Part shown: in pieces, positions 17,623-25,179 of the stretch
Position numbering within the stretch: the stretch's first letter is position 1
Layout of the letters: each line of letters opens with the position of its first letter
Assembly (NCBI GenBank): GCA_964433675.1
Contig: CAYSSJ010000012.1
Location: forward strand, 17,304 to 81,303
Length of the DNA stretch: 64,000 bases
Direction of reading: 5' to 3'
Origin: CAYSSJ01 sp964433675
GTDB lineage: Bacteria > Cloacimonadota > Cloacimonadia > Cloacimonadales > TCS61
Notes under the pieces: model-generated
Seen by the model: the letters and a program-made list of their open reading frames with translations, nothing else
Told to the model about the DNA's origin: nothing
The model's database searches: none
Program-made: the position numbers and the translations under genes

Positions 17623-18702
17623 ATGAAATATCGTGTCTTGGCAGTCAATCCCGGTTCGACTTCTACCAAAATAGCAGTGTATGACGAAAAAGAGCCCGTA
17701 TTCAATACGACCTTGCGTCATGATCCGGAAGAAGTAGCTAAATTTGGCAGTATAATCGAGCAGTATGATTTTCGCAAAGGTTTGGTACTCGAAGCGATGA
17801 AAGAGAATAATATCGAACCTGATTCCTTACATGCAGCAGTAGGACGTGGAGGATTGATAAAAGCTGTATCGAGTGGAACTTATAAGGTAAATGAAGCTAT
17901 GCTCACAGATCTGAAAAATCCCAATCTGTGGGGCAGATTGCATGCATCCAATCTGGGAGCTTTTATCGCCAAAGCAATCGGAGATCAGTATGATATCCCG
18001 GCCTTCATCGTCGATCCGGTAGTAGTGGATGAATTTGAAGATATTGCGCGCATTTCTGGCGTACCGGAGATCGAAAGGAAATCTCTTTTCCATGCTCTGA
18101 ACATCAGATATGTAGGTCATGATGTAGCCAAAAACAAGCTGAACAAAGATTACAATTCCTGCAACATGATAGCGGCACATATGGGCGGTGGTATCAGTGT
18201 GGCAGCTATCAGACTAGGTAGAGTGATAGATGTGAACAATGCCCTATTGGGAATGGGACCCTTCTCTCCACAGCGAGCCGGTGCTCTTCCTATCGGAGAT
18301 CTCTTGGAGATGGCATTTTCCGGTAAATACACCCATAAAGATCTGGTAGTAAAGTTCACCAAAAAAGGTGGATTGATGGCCTATCTGAATACAGACGACG
18401 GCAGGGAAGTTACTCGTCGGATCGAATCGGGTGATGAGAAAGCCAAATTGATCTTTGATGCTATGTGCTATCAGATAGCCAAAGAGATCGGAGCTTCTGC
18501 AGCTGTATTAGATGGTGCGGTAGATGCTATCTATCTAACCGGTGGACTTGCTTTTAATGATTATCTGGTAGAGAAGATCAACAAACATTGCAGTTTTATA
18601 GCACCGATATTTGTGGTTCCCGGTGAGAAGGAGATGGAGGCTCTATCACAAGGTGGTATTCGTGTGCTCAAAGGGAAAGAAGAAGCCAAAGATTACGCTT
18701 GA
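17623..18702 (+). CDS. buk: Butyrate kinase
   Basis: 359 residues of the acetate/butyrate kinase (ASKHA) family. It converts butyryl-phosphate (or a branched acyl-phosphate) and ADP to the acid and ATP, ending an acyl-CoA fermentation branch. Signature NPGSTSTKIAVYD at residues 7-19, AVGRGGL, and AAHMGGGISVAAI near the middle are butyrate-kinase-like, as is the YLTGGLAF motif. The ATG at 17623 follows GGAGG by six bases. No phosphotransbutyrylase is adjacent. Its stop TGA shares a base with the ATG of the C11 protease gene. Confidence 0.93.
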   Translation: MKYRVLAVNPGSTSTKIAVYDEKEPVFNTTLRHDPEEVAKFGSIIEQYDFRKGLVLEAMKENNIEPDSLHAAVGRGGLIKAVSSGTYKVNEAMLTDLKNPNLWGRLHASNLGAFIAKAIGDQYDIPAFIVDPVVVDEFEDIARISGVPEIERKSLFHALNIRYVGHDVAKNKLNKDYNSCNMIAAHMGGGISVAAIRLGRVIDVNNALLGMGPFSPQRAGALPIGDLLEMAFSGKYTHKDLVVKFTKKGGLMAYLNTDDGREVTRRIESGDEKAKLIFDAMCYQIAKEIGASAAVLDGAVDAIYLTGGLAFNDYLVEKINKHCSFIAPIFVVPGEKEMEALSQGGIRVLKGKEEAKDYA

Positions 18703-19955
18703 TGTATAGAATAATAGGTTGCTTGATTTTTGTGACGCTACTGCTTGTAGGCTGTAGCGTCACACCGAGTAGCGATTGGACTATTCTCGTCTATATGGCT
18801 GCTGATAATAGTTTGACCGAAGATGCGATTAGAGATATTATTCAGATGCAAAAGGGTGAATTTACCGATAATATCAATGTAATCGTTCAGATAGATAGCC
18901 GAGAGGATAATCTGTTTGGACATGAACCCGGAGGAGTGAGATACAAGATCTCACCGGATGCGCAATCTAATACCATCACTTCCAAGGTAATGGAGTATAT
19001 GGGGCAGATAGATAGTGGTGATTACCAAACTTTAGCTCAATTTGCCAACTGGGGTTACGATAGATATCCATCCCGCCGCAGAGCGCTAGTGATCTGGTCT
19101 CACGGAAGCGGATGGCAGCATATCCCCGCTCAGTTCTGTCCCGATGCTTCTAGCGGAAATTTTATCAATATACCGCAGGGTGAGTTGCGAGCAGCGCTGC
19201 AGATGATCAGAGGCAAGATAGATATCCTCATGATGGATGCATGTGGTATGCAGACCGTGGAAGTGCTCTCTGAACTCAATCAAGAAGTCGATTATGTGAT
19301 CGCTTCCGAGATCGAAATGCCTTTTTCCGGCTTTCCGTATCACGACATCTTAACTAATTGGGAAGATTTCACATCAAGCTCTGCATTGGCAGAGAGTATA
19401 GCATTGGATTATATCAATTCCTACTTTCCCGGGGGCAGTCAATTCCCCGGTTCTGCCGGTTTCCCGCTTTCTATTTCCGTGATGAATACAGAGAAGCTTA
19501 CCGATTTGCATACAGCGATACAAGGGTTTTGTGATCTAGCTCTTCAATATTCCGAGCAGGAGATTTTTTTGGAAGCAAGAGATCAGATCCAATTTAGCTA
19601 CAATCCTTTGGATACAGATGTGGACATAAAAGATTATTTTTTGAAGCTGCAATCCTTGGCAGATACCGATGAACTCGAAAATGCCACCCAAGCGGTTCTG
19701 GATGAGATAGAAACCACTTTTCCGCTACAGCTCCATATAGTCTATCCGGATGATTATTCCCATATTGCCGGTTCAGCTTTGATCTGGTTCCCTACTTCTA
19801 TAAACAATTTTCTCAACTGGAAACCAATCTACGAAAACCTAATTTTTGCCGAAGTCGGCTGGTCCGATTTTCTGGAGAATATCCTTATACCTGACCAAAA
19901 AGAGCTCAATTTCTCTACGATCGATTATCCGGACAGGAAACCACTTGCTAACTAA
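18702..19955 (+). CDS. Clostripain-like (C11) cysteine peptidase lipoprotein
   Basis: 417 residues from the ATG at 18702. The N-terminus is a lipoprotein signal (LLLVGC at the lipobox), so the protein is probably anchored to a membrane facing the periplasm or surface. The C11 family start DWTILVYMAADNSL, catalytic His in VIWSHGSGW and catalytic Cys in LMMDACGMQTVE are clear. Related proteases cleave after Arg or Lys. The one-base overlap with buk (TGATG) implies translational coupling, although the two functions have no obvious link. Confidence 0.9.
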   Translation: MYRIIGCLIFVTLLLVGCSVTPSSDWTILVYMAADNSLTEDAIRDIIQMQKGEFTDNINVIVQIDSREDNLFGHEPGGVRYKISPDAQSNTITSKVMEYMGQIDSGDYQTLAQFANWGYDRYPSRRRALVIWSHGSGWQHIPAQFCPDASSGNFINIPQGELRAALQMIRGKIDILMMDACGMQTVEVLSELNQEVDYVIASEIEMPFSGFPYHDILTNWEDFTSSSALAESIALDYINSYFPGGSQFPGSAGFPLSISVMNTEKLTDLHTAIQGFCDLALQYSEQEIFLEARDQIQFSYNPLDTDVDIKDYFLKLQSLADTDELENATQAVLDEIETTFPLQLHIVYPDDYSHIAGSALIWFPTSINNFLNWKPIYENLIFAEVGWSDFLENILIPDQKELNFSTIDYPDRKPLAN

Positions 19956-20168
19956 TAATTTCACCTCTGTGGATAAGTTGTGGATAAGTGGTGAAAACAA
20001 AGTGGATAGACACATAACTTATTGATAATCGGATATATACGAGAAGTTAGGTCTATAACTTTAATGTGCATAAGTACTTACCAGTAAGGTTGTCTATAAG
20101 CTGATTTTGATGCGGTTTTAGTTGGTTGAATTGGCAGATATGCCTTATTGTGTGAGTAGCAGGAAAGT
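19956..20168. promoter_or_regulatory. DnaA-box cluster in non-coding DNA
   Basis: Two perfect DnaA boxes in the same direction (TGTGGATAA at 19968-19976 and 19979-19987, one helical turn apart) are followed by near matches: AGTGGATAG (20001-20009), TGTGCATAA (20065-20073) and TGTCTATAA (20091-20099). The sequence is AT-rich and contains no gene. It could be a DnaA-binding regulatory or titration site, or part of an origin. Neighbouring genes are not the usual dnaA/dnaN set. Confidence 0.55.
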
Positions 20169-21553
20169 GTTTAGGGAGAAGGACGAAATAATGAGAGACA
20201 GAGAGAGGTGGTAGATGGGAGGTTAGGTGGATAGGAAGATTGGTGGGCAGAGAATACAGGAGACAGTAGGCAGTAGGTAGTAAGTAAATAATTCAATTGA
20301 GAATGTATAATGGTTAATGCAGTTTAGGGGTATGCCAGAATGGTAAAAACCGACATTTCGCCTGCCATCTCTAAGCCCAGCGAAGAATGGAGCGTAGGAC
20401 AAGATATCATCTTGTCTTCGGAAAAACAGAAAGAAATGAATTGAGGAATTTATTCGCTGATACTCATGGAATTTTATTGGAAGAGTAGCAATCCTCCTTC
20501 GCCGAGACTACAGAGGACAAGGATGCAGTTTAGAGTTTAGGGTTGAGGGTTTAGAGTTCTGAAGTTTGTCACACTGAGTAGCTTCGGCGTAAGCTGGAGC
20601 GTATCGAAGTGTGAGTTGGTGCAAGAGAAGCAAGATGATGTTAATTGGTTGAATCGTTGAGGTATTGAGACGTTCAATCGTTTTGGTCATTGGAGAATTG
20701 GAATTTGGAATTAATTTGGAATTTGGGATTTGGTGCTTGCCTGCCCTGCCTGCCATGTGGAACCCAGTCTGTTCCACTGCGGTGAAATTTCGCAAGAAAT
20801 ATTTCACTGGGGGTATTTGGAATTTTTCTGTTCTTTAGCTCTTTGTAAATAGTTATAACTCGGTGCTCTTCGGTGAAACTCGGTGGTTAATAAAAAAAAC
20901 AACTTACCACCGAGAACATACTACTATACCAAGGCTTCGCAGCACAGGCTGAGTAACACCGAGATGAAAATAACAACTTTTCTATTATGAAACAAAATTA
21001 TATCCTCAGAGCTTTTCGGTGCCTTCGGTGGTTAATAAAAAAATTATTCGTGCAAATTCGTGTAATTCGTGGATAAAAACAAACTATTCCCCGAAGGGGA
21101 GCCAATCCCCCTTCCCAAGGGGGGAATAAAAGGGGGTTTCTCCAACAATAGCCCAGCCTCTTCAGGGCTGGGAAATATTTGGGATAGATTGAAATATACG
21201 CCGTTCACAGCGTTTATAAGATAAAGTCGTAAACGACTTGTATAATGACGTATCAATAAAACCATACGCCTGAAGGCGCAGACTATTATTTCGGTCATTG
21301 GCATATACCTCTCTCAGTCTCTTCTCCCTGCTTTTCATACTTCGATACGAAACTCGATTCGAAAGAAATTCTTAGAAGAATGGAATCTCGTTTCTACTCA
21401 GTATGACGATTCATATTTCTATCACTTCCAGCGAAGCCAAATTTGTTTCTCAGTCCCTCAGTCTCTTCGAACTCTTCTCAAAAACTCATCACTCATCACT
21501 AAAAAATGCGCCACAATATTGGTTCTTTCCTTAGTCCTTGATCCTTAATCCTT
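20169..21553 (+). repeat. Long non-coding repeat, copy A (inverted partner at 48517-49737)
   Basis: About 1.4 kb that aligns over its length, with substitutions and indels, to the reverse complement of 48517-49737. It contains no credible gene. It is a chain of short hairpins, for example 20581-20600 (GCTTCGGC stem with GTAA loop), 20759-20779 (GTGGAAC/GTTCCAC), 21152-21172 (CCCAGCC/GGCTGGG), a GTCGTAAACGAC stem and a GCCTGAAGGC stem. A segment around 20290-20530 is less conserved or absent in copy B. No transposase or target-site duplication was found. Confidence 0.9.
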
Positions 21554-21691
21554 ATCACTCGTCACTCGTCACTTTTTCATTTTCGTATCACGTATCCCTT
21601 TTAACTTTCAGCTATTTTTTTCTTCACGCCACTCTTTCTTACTCTATGCTCCATATACTTAGCATCGAAAGTCCGTTATTATTAAGTTTAC

Positions 21692-21721
21692 TTGACAGCT
21701 ATAAGGGAAGGTAAAAATTAT
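21692..21721 (+). promoter_or_regulatory. Promoter of the SRP RNA gene
   Basis: TTGACA (21692-21697), an 18-base spacer and AATTAT (21716-21721, four of six) place transcription start near 21727, exactly where the predicted 5' strand of the SRP RNA terminal helix begins. The agreement of position supports the call. Confidence 0.6.
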
Positions 21722-21726
21722 CTTTT

Positions 21727-21991
21727 GGGTGTGCTAAGCGGGGAGTTAGCGGTGCCCTGAATCCGCAATCCGCTACAGCGGAGCTGAATTCCCGCATGAG
21801 AATGCCGATGTTCATGTGATAAAGGATAAGTGGTGTTGAGAGGCAAGCCCGACGCAATAGGAGCCTGCGAACCTTGTCAGGCCTGGAAGGGAGCAGCAAT
21901 AAGCAGTGTCTGCTATGTGCCGTCGGTCCACTTGTCTTGAGCTAACTGTCCGGCATTGCATGAACTAGGTATCGAGTGCGGGTGCACACCC
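21727..21991 (+). ncRNA. ffs: Large signal recognition particle RNA (with Alu domain)
   Basis: The S-domain core is unmistakable: GTCAGG, the GGAA tetraloop hairpin and GAGCAGC at 21876-21897. Upstream lies the bacterial Alu domain (GCGGGGAGTTAGCGGTGCCC at about 21738-21757). The ends pair perfectly: GGGTGTGC (21727-21734) with GCACACCC (21984-21991). AAGTGG (21828-21833) pairs with CCACTT (21928-21933) in the central helix. This is the ~265-nt large type known from Gram-positive bacteria and some other phyla, not the short 4.5S type of Enterobacteria. The RNA binds Ffh to target nascent membrane proteins. Confidence 0.95.
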
Positions 21992-22021
21992 ATTATTACC
22001 GAAGAACGATAAGGAGAGTAG

Positions 22022-23287
22022 ATGGCGAAGAAATATACACTGCCACGCGGCACTTATGATATAGTGCCGGAAGATGAGTACAAGTGGCAATACATAATAG
22101 AAAAATTTCGCTCTGTTGCTAAAAGATTCGACTATTATGGGATCGCCACACCGATTTTTGAAAAAGTGGAGGTCTTTGAGCGAAGTGTGGGAGATGAGTC
22201 TGATATCGTTCAAAAAGAGATGTACACTTTTGTGGATAGAAAGAACAGAAAATTTGCTCTCCGTCCGGAAGGTACTGCTCCCGTCGTCAGAGCTTATGTC
22301 GAAAATGGGATGAATGTGAGTCGGCAAGTCTCCAAATTATTCTACTATGGACCTATGTTCCGCTATGATCGCCCTCAAAGAGGGAGATATCGCCAGTTTT
22401 ATCAGTTTGGGATCGAATATATCGGCAGTGATCATCCTTATGCAGATGCAGAAGTGATTGCTTTCGGGAGCTTATTTTTCAAAGAACTCGGACTGCAAAA
22501 TGTCAGACTGGAGATCAATAGCATCGGATGCAAAGATTGTGGTAGTGAATACGATAAAGCTTTGATCGAGTACTTCAAGCCATATTACCAACAGCTATGT
22601 TCAGACTGTAAAAAAAGAATGGAAAAAAATCCTAAGCGCCTTCTCGATTGTAAGAATCCAACCTGCAAAAATTTAGCTCAAAGTGCACCGGCTATGCTGG
22701 ATTATCTGGATGAGAAATGTGAGAACCATTTTCTGAAGGTGCAAGAATATCTGAACCAGATGGATATCCCTTTTGAGGTTAATGCGAGAATCGTGCGTGG
22801 GCTGGATTATTACAATAAAACTGCTTTTGAATTCATCTATGATAAACTCGGAGCTCAGAATGCAATTGCCGGTGGTGGAAGGTATGATGGGCTTGTGAAA
22901 GAATTTGGCGGTAATGATACTCCCGGTATAGGTTTTGCCGGAGGTTTCGAAAGATTGATCCTAACTATGGAAGAACAGGGTTGTTCATTTGGGAAACTAT
23001 CTAAGATAGATATCTATTGTGTTTCTTTGGGCGAAAGCGCGAATTTGGAAATATCCGGCATAATAATGCAACTCAGAAAAGCCGGGTTTATAGTTGCTTA
23101 TGACCCGGACAAAACCTCTATGAAAGCACAAATGAAGGCAGCTGATAAATCGGATGCCAGTTTCGCACTTATCTTAGGTGAAAATGAGCTAAAAAACAAG
23201 AGTGTTATCCTGAGAGAATTGAAAAGTGGTCAGCAGAGCGAAACCAACCAAAATAAACTTATAGAGTATCTCACAGAGCAAATTTAA
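22022..23287 (+). CDS. hisS: Histidyl-tRNA synthetase
   Basis: 421 residues, class II synthetase that charges tRNA-His. Motif 1 region (YYGIATPIFEKVEVFERS), motif 2 with FRYDRPQRGRYRQFYQFG, the HisA motif RIVRGLDYYNKTAFEF and motif 3 GGGRYDGLVKEFGG are present, followed by an anticodon-binding domain. AAGGAGAG precedes the ATG. It starts 30 bases after the SRP RNA and may share its transcript. It lies just inside the 27-kb segment bounded by the inverted repeats. Confidence 0.97.
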   Translation: MAKKYTLPRGTYDIVPEDEYKWQYIIEKFRSVAKRFDYYGIATPIFEKVEVFERSVGDESDIVQKEMYTFVDRKNRKFALRPEGTAPVVRAYVENGMNVSRQVSKLFYYGPMFRYDRPQRGRYRQFYQFGIEYIGSDHPYADAEVIAFGSLFFKELGLQNVRLEINSIGCKDCGSEYDKALIEYFKPYYQQLCSDCKKRMEKNPKRLLDCKNPTCKNLAQSAPAMLDYLDEKCENHFLKVQEYLNQMDIPFEVNARIVRGLDYYNKTAFEFIYDKLGAQNAIAGGGRYDGLVKEFGGNDTPGIGFAGGFERLILTMEEQGCSFGKLSKIDIYCVSLGESANLEISGIIMQLRKAGFIVAYDPDKTSMKAQMKAADKSDASFALILGENELKNKSVILRELKSGQQSETNQNKLIEYLTEQI

Positions 23288-23305
23288 TGGCAGAGTGATT
23301 TTTAC

Positions 23306-23344
23306 TTGACGAAAAAACTGGCACTCTAAAAATGACTTTGCTAA
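23306..23344 (+). promoter_or_regulatory. Promoter with degenerate CIRCE element upstream of groS
   Basis: TTGACG (23306-23311) is followed by CTGGCACTC (23318-23326), nine bases, then CTTTGCTAA (23336-23344). Compared with CIRCE (TTAGCACTC-N9-GAGTGCTAA) the left arm matches 7/9 and the right 6/9, with the exact spacer. It suggests HrcA-type heat-shock control, although the right arm is weak. Confidence 0.55.
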
Positions 23345-23395
23345 AAATAAAAAAGTAAATATATTTTTTAGAAAAATAAGATAGGAGGAAAGAGA

Positions 23396-23665
23396 ATGAA
23401 ACTGAGACCGATTGAAGATCGAGTTGTAATCAAAACCAAAGAGTTAGCCGAAAAAAATGTAGGTGGTATCATTATCCCTGATACAGCAAAAGAAAAGCCA
23501 CTTATCGGTGAAGTTATAGCAGTAGGAAATGATGAAGACTTGCAGAAAGTCGTCAAAGAGGGCGACACAATTTTATATGCCAAATATGGTGGCACCGAAG
23601 TTGAAATAGGAAATGAGAAATTTTTGATTATTTCAAAATCGGACATACTGGCTATAGTTGAGTAG
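23396..23665 (+). CDS. groS: Co-chaperonin GroES
   Basis: 89 residues, slightly short for the family. It caps the GroEL folding chamber. The N-terminal RPIEDRVVIK strand, a mobile loop (KNVGGIIIPDTAKEKP with the GGIxxP-like hydrophobic tripeptide), GEVIAVGN and VLYAKYGGTEV-like segments are all conserved. AGGAGG precedes the ATG. Unusually groL does not follow; thioredoxin does, five bases downstream. Confidence 0.96.
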   Translation: MKLRPIEDRVVIKTKELAEKNVGGIIIPDTAKEKPLIGEVIAVGNDEDLQKVVKEGDTILYAKYGGTEVEIGNEKFLIISKSDILAIVE

Positions 23666-23670
23666 TTGTT

Positions 23671-23991
23671 ATGAGTATAATCAGTGTAAATAAGGACAAT
23701 TTTGATCAGGAAGTGTTGAACTCCGATATTCCGGTATTAGTGGATTTTTGGGCACAATGGTGCGGACCCTGCCGTGCTCTCAATCCTACGATCGAAGAAT
23801 TGGCTTCGGAGTATGAGGGAAAGATCAAAATAGCTAAGGTCAATATAGATGAAAATCCCGAGATCTCCTCAAACTACTCCGTGATGTCCATCCCGACCCT
23901 ATTGATTTTCAACAATGGCGAAGTCGCAGAACAGATGGTGGGATTGGTACCTAAAGAGAAGATAGAAAAGAAGATATCTTCTCAAATTTGA
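23671..23991 (+). CDS. trxA: Thioredoxin
   Basis: 106 residues with the full thioredoxin fold and the active site WAQWCGPCR, followed by the conserved cis-proline MSIPTLLIF and NGEVAEQMVG. A cytosolic disulfide reductant. It lies five bases after groS and shares its transcript, so thiol reduction may be co-induced with the chaperonin under heat or redox stress. A hairpin terminator follows. Confidence 0.96.
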   Translation: MSIISVNKDNFDQEVLNSDIPVLVDFWAQWCGPCRALNPTIEELASEYEGKIKIAKVNIDENPEISSNYSVMSIPTLLIFNNGEVAEQMVGLVPKEKIEKKISSQI

Positions 23992-24017
23992 ATTGTCCAA
24001 GATCATATTAACAAGTG

Positions 24018-24055
24018 CAACTCCCGCTACCGGGTGGTAGGGGAGTTGTTTTTTT
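24018..24055 (+). terminator. Rho-independent terminator after trxA
   Basis: CAACTCCC (24018-24025) pairs with GGGAGTTG (24041-24048), extended by CTACC/GGTAG inside, closing a GGGT loop, followed by a run of seven T. It ends the groS-trxA transcript just before the convergent wecB gene. Confidence 0.92.
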
Positions 24056-24056
24056 A

Positions 24057-25151
24057 CTAAGCTTTTCTAAATATCTCCACAATTCTCGTGGATGTATTGC
24101 CATCCCAATATTTTGGAACTTTCCCCTTTTTGCTGGCACCTTGCAAGATCGCATCGGTTTCTGAGACCATACTCTCTATATCCAAAGCTACCAGCTTATT
24201 CGTTCCCTCCGTTATTGTTATCGGTCGTTCGGTATTTGGTCTGAGGGTTAGGCAGGGGATACCAAAATAAGTTGATTCTTCTTGAATACCGCCGGAATCG
24301 GTTAGAATAAGCCGAGCTTCCATTTCTAATTTGAGGAAATCATAATAACCGACCGGAGGTATGAGCAGTAGATTATTGATGCTCTTAGCTCTTCTTTCGA
24401 GTTCAAATTCGATCAATCGTCTTTGCGTTCGGGGATGAATTGGAAAGGCTAACGGTATTTTCTCTGCGATCATCTCAAGAGCGTCTAAAATGATAGAAAG
24501 AGCTTTTGGATCATCTACATTGGCAGGACGATGTAAAGTGATAAGACCATATTCATTCTCTTTCAGATCATTGGTTTTCAGCACAGCGGAATCTTTAGCG
24601 ATGGGGAGATACTTAATTAGCGAATCGATCATAATATTGCCAACATAATAAATATTTTCTTCCGGTTTGCCTTCTGCTAAGAGATTTTTATTCGCATCAG
24701 GAGAGGGAGTTAGCAGATAATCGGCAATAGCATCGGTAATAATCCGATTGATCTCTTCGGGCATCGTTTTATCAAAGCTTCTCAAACCCGCTTCGATATG
24801 TACGACCGGAATATTCATTTTAACTGCATCTATCGCACAGGCGGCTGTACTATTAACATCACCGGCTACGAAGACGAGGTCCGGTTTGTCACGCATCAGT
24901 ACCTTTTCATATCGATCGATTATACGAGCGGTTTGTTCACCATGGCTACCAGAGCCTACCTCCAGATATTCGTCCGGCAGAGGCAATTTCAGATCACTAA
25001 AGAAGAATTTACTCATTTTTTCATCATAATGTTGTCCGGTATGGATAAGGCGTAATTGGAATTCATTCGGATAGCGAGAGAACTCCTTGTACAAGGGGGC
25101 TATTTTCATAAAGTTTGGTCTGGCTCCTACGATCAGGTGCAACAACTTCAT
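24057..25151 (-). CDS. wecB: UDP-N-acetylglucosamine 2-epimerase (non-hydrolysing)
   Basis: 364 residues. It converts UDP-GlcNAc to UDP-ManNAc for envelope glycans. Motifs: LIVGARPNFMKIAP at the N-terminus, RLIHTGQHYDEKMS, VAGDVNSTAA, VVHIEAGLRSF, EEINRIITD, TLHRPANVD, and LTDSGGIQEESTYFGIPCLTLR. The ATG at 25151 is chosen because homology begins there and AAGGAGA lies upstream; the frame is open further upstream into mnmA. It is the last gene of the leftward supercluster and converges with trxA. Confidence 0.95.
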   Translation of the reverse strand: MKLLHLIVGARPNFMKIAPLYKEFSRYPNEFQLRLIHTGQHYDEKMSKFFFSDLKLPLPDEYLEVGSGSHGEQTARIIDRYEKVLMRDKPDLVFVAGDVNSTAACAIDAVKMNIPVVHIEAGLRSFDKTMPEEINRIITDAIADYLLTPSPDANKNLLAEGKPEENIYYVGNIMIDSLIKYLPIAKDSAVLKTNDLKENEYGLITLHRPANVDDPKALSIILDALEMIAEKIPLAFPIHPRTQRRLIEFELERRAKSINNLLLIPPVGYYDFLKLEMEARLILTDSGGIQEESTYFGIPCLTLRPNTERPITITEGTNKLVALDIESMVSETDAILQGASKKGKVPKYWDGNTSTRIVEIFRKA

Positions 25152-25179
25152 TGCAATCTCCTTTCTTTTTGCAACTATA

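Noticed and set aside
17403..17721. Two minus-strand frames between tdk and buk
   Set aside because: No ribosome sites, no recognisable domains, and they overlap the buk start and its ribosome site.
19956..20168. Chromosomal replication origin
   Set aside because: The DnaA boxes are real, but no dnaA/dnaN/gidA neighbours are present and rpoBC on the right would be transcribed toward it. Kept only as a DnaA-box cluster.
20508..20807. 99-codon minus-strand frame in repeat copy A
   Set aside because: No counterpart frame is conserved in copy B and the composition reflects repeated non-coding phrases.
21044..21304. Minus-strand frame beginning MPMTEII, with a very similar plus-strand frame at 48754-48978
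   Set aside because: It lies inside the two inverted repeats and is made of translated hairpins. Although a 3-base indel keeps the frame, there is no ribosome site, and the two copies diverge at the C-terminus.
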